Shown here: piece after piece, positions 52,301 through 61,300 of the stretch | Position numbering within the stretch: position 1 is the first letter of the stretch | How the letters are laid out: each line of letters begins with the position of its first letter | Assembly: GCA_032622095.1 (NCBI GenBank) | Contig: CP136069.1 | Location: 5,814,976-5,878,975, forward strand | DNA from: Siphonodentalium dalli | Lineage: Eukaryota; Mollusca; Scaphopoda; Gadilida; Siphonodentaliidae | Reading direction: 5' to 3' | Length of the DNA stretch: 64,000 nucleotides | Program-made: the position numbers and the translations under genes | The notes under the pieces: generated by a model | Seen by the model: the letters and a program-made list of their open reading frames with translations, nothing else | What the model was told of the DNA's origin: nothing | Databases searched by the model: none

Positions 52301-55300
52301 TTTAGGTTACACTGGTGTATCCCTTTAGGTTACACTGGTGTAAATGTTTTCCCTTTAGGTTACACTGGTGTAAATGTTTTCCCTTTAGGTTACACTGGTG
52401 TAAATGTTTTCCCTTTAGGTTACATTGGTGTAAATGTTTTCCCTTTAGGTTACACTGGTGTAAATGTTTTCCCTTTAGGTTACACTGGTGTAAATGTTTT
52501 CCCTTTAGGTTACGCTGGTGTAAATGTTTTCCCTTTAGGTTACGCTGGTGTAAATGTTTTCCCTTTAGGTTACGCTGGTGTAAATGTTTTCCCTTTAGGT
52601 TACGCTGGTGTAAATGTTTTCCCTTTAGGTTACGTGGTGTAAATGTTTTCCCTTTAGGTTACGCTGGTGTAAATGTTTTCCCTTTAGGTTACGCTGGTGT
52701 AAATGTTTTCCCTGTAGGTTACGCTGGTGTAAATGTTTTCCCTGTAGGTTACACTGGTGTAAATGTTTTCCCTGTAGGTTACACTGGTGTAAATGTTTTC
52801 CCTTTAGGTTACACTGGTGTAAATGTTTTCCCTGTAGGTTACACTGGTGTAAATGTTTTCCCTTTAGGTTACACTGGTGTAAATGTTTTCCCTTTAGGTT
52901 ACACTGGTGTAAATGTTTTCCCTTTAGGTTACACTGGTGTAAATGTTTTCCCTTTAGGTTACACTGGTGTAAATGTTTTCCATAGGCATCAGTGCTAACG
53001 TTTTAGCGTATACTGTTGGCAATATAAATTTTGGGTCCCAAATTTTCTTTAAATCTAAAAATTGACATTTGGGGAAACTTTTTACACAAAAAAATAATAT
53101 CAGGAAATTCGCCTTCAAATCTTGTGTTTTCGTAACTAGTGTCAGAACCGCATAAAAAAATACTGTCATATTTTAGACCACGCCAAAAAATTCAAACTTC
53201 ACTAAAAAGGGTTAAATCCTGTGCCAATGGCTATTTTACCTACATGTATGGGAAATCATAGGGAGAGGTGTGATGGGATATCATAGGGAGAGGTGTGATG
53301 ATTTTACCTATGGAGAAATCATAGGAAAGAGGTGTGATGATTTTTATGCAAAAAGCACACAAGGCTATTGACCAATCAGGGCCCATTGTATATTTTATTC
53401 TCTCCTATATATTCCTCCCGCATCTGCTAGATGTCACTCCGAACCATATTTACACCAGTGTAACCCATAGAGTAATAGAAAATAGCTCAAATCATAAAAT
53501 CATTTCCCCCGTTATGGCTCCCAGAATGCAACAGAATTCAAACTTTTGTTTATTTTCAATGGAAGGGGAGTAACACTATATCGAAATGTATATAGTTATT
53601 CCCCTTCCATTGAAAATAATACGCATTGTGTTATAACTTGAGCACAGAACAGACATCAGTGTCTCAACAAAAACAACAATTGTTCACAGTTTATTACATC
53701 AAATAAGTTGAAAATACAATGTTTTGGAGCTTCATCTTTCAAATCATATATAATATGGTATATATTTTATATAATGTGAACTGGGGGGTTCGAAAATTTA
53801 AAAAGTGGGCCTTAACCCTTTGAGTGCCAGGTCCGATTTTTGTATCAACCCATATACCCTGTGCCAATGCATTCTCTTATATATGCGAGTCGACCATAGG
53901 TCGCCTCGCATATATAAGAGAATGCATTGGCTTAACAATTTTTTTTTTTTTTTACAATTTTTTACAATTTTAATATATTTTATTATATTCTTTAACAGAC
54001 TTATTGTGTAGGTTTAGGGCCGATAATATCGCTCCCTGGCACTCAAAGGGTTAAATTTTAATAAAAACACATTTTGTTTTGCTATTTATAGGTCTAGTTT
54101 ATTAGTCATAATTGTTTTTTATTAAACTTTTCCAACAAAGAAAAAACCAATGATAAATTAGATATTGGTCTGGAACCAAAAATCAGATTCACTCTTCAAA
54201 CTATGTTGGATAAGCCTTTCTATACTAAATACTCATTGATGAGTAGTTACCTTATTAACCCTTTCTATACTAGTGCATCATTGAGGAGTAGTTATCCCAT
54301 AGGAAATGTTCAGATAATAAGTTTAAACCTTTCTATACTAAAGAATCATTGATGAGTAGTTTAATATCCCATTGGAAATGTTCAGATAATAAGTTTAACC
54401 CTTTCTATACTAATGCATCATTGATGAGTAGTTATCCCATAGGAAATGTTCAGATAATACGTTTAAACCTTACTATACTAATGCATCATTGATGAGCAAT
54501 TATCCCATAGGAAATGTTCAGATAATAAGTTTAAACCTTTCTATACTAAAGAATCATTGATGAGTAGTTATCCCATTGAAATGTTCAGATAATAAGTTTA
54601 ACCCTTTCTATACTAATGCATCATTGATGAGTAGTTATCCCATAGGAAATGTTCAGATAATATGTTTAAACCTTACTATACTAATGCATCATTGATGAGC
54701 AATTATCCCATAGGAAATGTTCAGATAATAAGTTTAACCCTTCCTATACTAAAGAATCATTGATGAGTAGTTATCCCATTGGAAATGTTCAGATAATAAG
54801 TTTAACCCTTTCAATACTAAAGCATCACTGATGAGTAGTTATCCCATAGGAAATGTTCAAATAATAAGTTTAACCCTTTCAATACTAAAGCATCACTGAT
54901 GAGTAGTTATCCCATAGGAAATGTTCAAATAATAAGTTTAACCCTTTCTATACTAAAGCATCACTGATGAGTAGTTATCCCATAGGAAATGTTGCGATAA
55001 TAAGTTTAACCCTTTCAATACTAAAGCATCATTGATGAGTAGTTATCCCATAGTAAATGTTCAGATAATAAGTTTAACCCTTTCAATACTAAAGCATCAT
55101 TGATGAGTAGTTATCCCATAGTAAATGTTCAGATAATAAGTTTAACCCTTTCAATACTAAAGCATCACTGATGAGTAGTTATCCCATAGTAAATGTTCAG
55201 ATAATAAGTTTAACCCTTTCAATACTAAAGCATCATTGATGAGTAGTTATCCCATAGTAAATGTTCAGATAATAAGTTTAACCCTTTCAATACTAAAGCA

Positions 55301-58300
55301 TCACTGATGAGTAGTTATCCCATAGGAAATGTTCAGATAATAAGTTTAACCCTTCCTATACTAAAGCATTATTGGTGAGTAGTTATCCCATAGGAAATGT
55401 TCAGATAATAAGTTTAACCCTTTCAATACTAAAGCATCACTGATGAGTAGTTATCCCATAGGAAATGTTCAAATAATAAGTTTAACCCTTTCTATACTAA
55501 AGCATCACTGATGAGTAGTTATCCCATAGGAAATGTTCAAATAATAAGTTTAACCCTTTCAATACTAAAGCATCACTGATGAGTAGTTATCCCATAGGAA
55601 ATGTTCAGATAATAAGTTTAACCCTTTCAATAACTAAAGCATCACTGATGAGTAGTTATCCCATAGGAAATGTTCAGATAATAAGTTTAACCCTTTCAAT
55701 ACTAAACTTTTCTAAAGCATCATTGATGAGCAATTATCCCATAGGAAATGTTCAGATAATAAGTTTAACCCATTCTATACTAAATACTCATTAGTGAGTA
55801 GTTATCCCTAACTTTACTAAATTAACGAGTAGTTCCAATAGGAAATGTTCAGATAATAAGTTTAACCCTAACTTTACTAAATTAACGAGTAGTTCCTATA
55901 GGAAATGTTCAGACAATAAGTTTAACCCATTCTATACTAAATACTCATTAGTGAGTAGTTATCCCTAACTTTACTAAATTAATGAGTAGTTCCAATAGGA
56001 AATGTTCATACAATAAGTTTAACAAACAACCATAGACCGTTTGTTGAACTTATTATCTGAACATTTCCATCCCATAAATACGACTCCTTCTGCACTTTTA
56101 TTATATGTTGTCTGCTTTTTTGCCTGAAAACCCCTCCAGATGAATAATAGACCATTCCATCTTATTTTGTTACGACAGAATGGGAGGATCGATTTAGTGT
56201 AGAAAACCCTGTTAACCCTTTCAGTACCAAGTCCGATTACCCTGCATGGAGCCTCACACATATATAGAAGCATATAGAAGAGTGTCATCTGCTCATGTTT
56301 GTCTGGGGCTCTGTATGGGTGAAATTATAAAATTGTTAAAGAATACAATAACAAATTATTAAAATTGTAAAAAAAAATTAGGCCAATGCATTCTCTTATA
56401 TATGCGAGGCGACCTATGGTCGACTCGCATATATAAGAGAATGCATTGGCACAGGGCTCTAAGAGCTCTTTCCATCAATGTATCACATTATTATAATCAA
56501 TAAATTTGAAAAATGATCAAGGAAATATGGGTTGATACAAAAATCGGTCTCACTGAAAGGGTTAAATGACCTGAGAACTATATATTTCTGGATGGCTCCA
56601 TGAGTTTCTGGATGGCTCCATGAGTTTCTGGATGGCTCCATGAGTTTCTGGATGGCTCCATGAGTTTCTGGATGGCTCCATGAGTTTCTGGATGGCTCCT
56701 TGAGTTTCTGGGTGGCTCCATGAGTTTATGGATGGCTCCATGAGTTTATGGATGGCTCCATGAGTTTCTGGATGGCTCCATGAGTTTCTGGATGGCTCCA
56801 TGAGTTTCTGGATGTCTCCATGAGTTTCTGGATGGTTTTCTGGATGGCTCCTTGAGTTTCTGGATGGCTTCATGAATAATATGCTTTTTTCTTTAGGGCA
56901 GAGATTTTGGATGAAGCTGTGAAGACGCCAGAGCCAGCTTATCTACCAGAGGATATCTCGCAGGAAGCCAACAACGCTCATGTACCAATAGAGGCGCTAT
57001 ATAAGGTGTGTAATATACGCTCTATATCAGGTGTGTAATATACGCTCTATATCAGGTGTGTAATATACACTCTATATAAGGTGTGTAATATCCACAATGC
57101 TATGTACCAATAGAGGCGCTATATAAGGTGTGTAATATACACTCTATATAAGGTGTGTAATATACACTATATAAGGTGTGTAATATACGCTCTATATAAG
57201 GTGTGTACTATACACAATGCTCATGTACCAATAGAGGCGCTATATCAGGTGTGTAATATACTCTCTATATCAGGTGTGTAATATACACTCTATATCAGGT
57301 GTGTAATATACGCTCTATATCAGGTGTGTAATATACACTCTATATAAGGTGTGTACTATACACAATGCTCATGTACCAATAGAGGCGCTATATAAGGTGT
57401 GTAATATACTCTATATCAGGTGTGTACTATACACAATGCTCATGTACCAATAGAGGCGCTATATCAGGTGTGTAATATACTCTCTATATAAGGTGTGTAC
57501 TATACACAATGCTCATGTACCAATAGAGGCGCTATATCAGGTGTGTAATATACTCTCTATATAAGGTGTGTACTATACACAATGCTCATGTACCAATAGA
57601 GGCTCTCTATAAGGTGTGTACTATCCGCTCGATATAAGGTGTGTACTATACGCTCGCTAAGGTATGTACTATCCACAATGCTCATGTTCCAATAGAGGCT
57701 CTCTATAAGGTGTGTACTATCCGCTCTCTAGTAGGTGTGTACTATCCGCTCTCTATAAGATGTGTACTATGCGCTCTATGTAAGGTGTGTACTATACACT
57801 CTCTGTAAGGTTTGCCCACACGGCATGCTAGCATCACTAAATTCACCCTCTGGGGACCTCATTCTGCTTTCTACATTCAAGCCTGCAAATAGTCTGTATG
57901 TCATTTGCAGAATGAGCTCTCCAGAAGGAAAATTTAGTGGTGCTACCCCGCACAGCATGCTAGCATCACTAAATTCACCCTCTAAGGACCTCATTCTGCT
58001 CAGGCCTCATCTTCTAGGAAATATATATAGTCTCAAATTAACATTGTTTCGAGTTACTTTTTCCTTTCTGTTCAGTTTCTATATCCCCTAATTTGCAGAA
58101 GATAAAATGCATATTCGAGGTGACTAAATGAGTGAACATCACCAACTTCAACTGGGGAACTTTAATCTGATCCTAGATCTCCCATAGCAGTTGAGGCCTG
58201 AGCAGAATGAGATTCCCAGAGCTCGAGGGTGCATTTGGTGACACTAGCCCACTGTGCACTAAATGCACCCTTTGGGGACCTCATTATGCAAAAGTCAGAC

Positions 58301-61300
58301 ACACTATATCCAGGATTGGTATGGTTCTTTCCATAGATAGTCTGAAGCTGTAAAATGCAGAATTGGAGATTAATTCTTCCCTGACTGGAGTTACCTCCCT
58401 TATTAATTCTTCCATGACTGGAGCTTCCTGAAATTTTGCACCAAAAAAAAACCTGTGTGCCGATGCATTCTCTGATATATGCGAGTCTCCTAAAGGGGGG
58501 GGGGTCACATATATAAGAGAATACATTGGCCTAACAGTATTTACCATGACCTTGTAAGCCTTAAAGACTTAAAGATACAAGACTCCCTATGGGAGACTCG
58601 CATATATAAGAGAATGCACTGGCACAGGATCTTTAATGCTGCATCATTGCAGCTCCAGTCATGAAATTAAACTCAAGAGTGGAGAGCAGTGCTAATGAAC
58701 ATGTTTTGATGTTTACATGTTCATTCTAGAGTTATTCTTTTGCATTTATCATTCAATTCAGTTATATGTAACGCACTTTAGTTACCATTCAACTCAGTTA
58801 TATGTAACACACTTTAGTTACCATTCAACTCAGTTATATGTAACACACTTTAGTGATCATTCAACTCAGTTATATGTAACACACTTTAGTTATCATTCAA
58901 CTCAGTTATATGTAACACACTTTAGTGATCATTCAACTCAGTTATATGTAACACACTTTAGTTATCATTCAACTCAGTTATATGTAACACACTTTAGTGA
59001 TCATTCAACTCAGTTATATGTAACACACTTTAGTTACCATTCAACTCAGTTATATGTAACACACTTTAGTTACCATTCAACTCAGTTATATGTAACACAC
59101 TTTAGTTATCATTCAACTCAGTTATATGTAACACACTTTAGTTACCATTCAACTCAGTTATATGTAACACACTTTAGTTACCATTCAACTCAGTTATATG
59201 TAACACACTTTAGTTATCATTCAACTCAGTTATATGTAACACACTTTAGTTATCATTCAACTCAGTTATATGTAACACACTTTAGTGATCATTCAACTCA
59301 GTTATATGTAACACACTTTAGTTATCATTCAACTCAGTTATATGTAACACACTTTAGTACAAGCTCTTGTTTATTTTTGGCATAGAAGCTGTTTTAGTTC
59401 TGTTCATCTGCAACGTATTGTTAACTCTTTGAGTGCCAGGGGCCGATCTCATCGGCCCTAATTTACGCTCTGTAAAATCGGCCCTAAAAAAAATTAAAAA
59501 AATTGTATTTTTTTATCTTAGATTTTTTTTTTTTTTTTGGTTGAATTTATTTTGGGAATGCTTAAGCATGCCATAGCGAATTTAAAACAAACTGGATAAA
59601 ACCATAGGGGCGTGTTATAACTCAAAACTATCACCAAGTATTCATAGTAATAATTTTGATACCCATGAAAAACGTAAGATTCCCTGGCACTAAACCTACA
59701 AAATAAGTCTGTTAAAGAATATAAGAAAAAATTATTAAAATTGTAAAAAATAATAACAAATGATGAAAAATTGTTAGGCCAATGCATTCTCTTATATATG
59801 CGAGGCGACCTATGGGTCGACTCGCATATATAAGAGAATGCATTGGCACAGGGTATATGGGTTGATACAAAAATCGGACCTGGCACTCAAAGGGTTAAAA
59901 CTGGAACGATTCTCTCACTCAACTTGAATTTTTAATGGACCATCATGATTTATACTTGAAATTAAAAGATTTTTTGTTATGTTCACCTATAGGTACTGCA
60001 TCATGGTGAAACAACGCGAGGAGACAGTCATAGGTTCAGTGTCTCGGCTGATCCTCAAGAAACCACATCAAAGGTAATGTTCTCACTAGGGTATTATCAA
60101 CTTAGGTCAAAACAAAAAACTTCTCTGTTTCCGATAACAATGGGATAATTTTCAAGACAGGCAGGCAGGGATTTTTTTTTTTAGAATTTTTTTTAAACCT
60201 TTCAGCCGTAAGTGATATAATAGTGTAGACAGCCCCATGGAATATGATAGATCAATGTGCATTAAAAATGAGCCAAGCATTGTGTAAAAACATGCTGTCC
60301 CTTGAATTCATTCACTCTGCAGTATGATCTCTACCAATAACTGACTTATTTTTGCTTTCGGGATTGGCGAAAAAACAATAAATATTCACATTGACACTCT
60401 AACAGGTAACTTTTGACTAGCCTTCTGGACAAAATTGAAAAAAAAAATTGAGGCAGGCAAGAAAATCTCAGCCAGGCAGGGTATCGGAAACAAAGAGGGT
60501 TTTTTTTTTGCCTAATGTTCTCACTAGGGTAGCCACGAATATGAGTTTTCATTTTCAATTGACCGTTATAATCAACGGTTAGTCGATTAATCGTTCATAT
60601 ATGCGGCCTATATTACACCCAGGTATATAAACAAGTGATAAATGCGAAATTATAATAACTACTTTACATCCAGTTATAAACTGTCAGTCAGCAGGCTTGT
60701 CATTCTAAGGCTCCCGCCCATCATCGGCCACCTGAACTCAAATTTGCGCAGCCGGTAAATTAACGCCCTCCTCGTCGCTATTCCCGCGGACGAGATATTT
60801 TTATAATATCTGTCCAGTCAATCAGTGTTACCCATGAACATGCATCGCATGTGGAATTGTCGCATACTTATTGAAAATGGACTATAGTTAGTTTTGCAGA
60901 GAAACCCATTGTGTACCGATTACGTCACCTGACATATATATAGAGCACTTAGTTTATTTCACGGGCTGCTTGTTACTGTACTTTTGGATCTGTTATTCAA
61001 AGTACATGCATCAGGGTTGAGTGGGGGTATGTAGGCCTATAGGTAGACAATGCCAGATATTTGAGCTTTTGTGTGGTTGTATAACCTGGACATAGGTCGG
61101 AAATATGGCTTGTTGCCATTCATCGGAAAGCTCTCGGGGGAACTCAATAAGTTAGGGGTACAACTCCAAGCCGTTTTGCCCTCCAGCGATGGCGATGGGG
61201 GGTTCAAATCCACATGTTTCCATCGTGGACTTTGTAACTGAAAATCGTTATCTCGTGGAGTTGCCAGTTACTCGCTGGTGGTTTGCTGCACATGGTCAAC

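Noticed and set aside
51117..52981. CRISPR-like array
   Set aside because: Units are contiguous with no unique spacers, and the genome is eukaryotic.
51093..52998. Open frames of up to 227 codons over the 30-bp array
   Set aside because: Period divisible by three, open in more than one frame, no start context or splice context. The frames are a property of the repeat.
54240..56035. CRISPR-like or regulatory array
   Set aside because: Whole 68-bp unit repeats without unique spacers. It is satellite DNA.
58717..59385. 222-codon open frame
   Set aside because: Made almost wholly of a 36-bp satellite. No family resemblance beyond the repeat.
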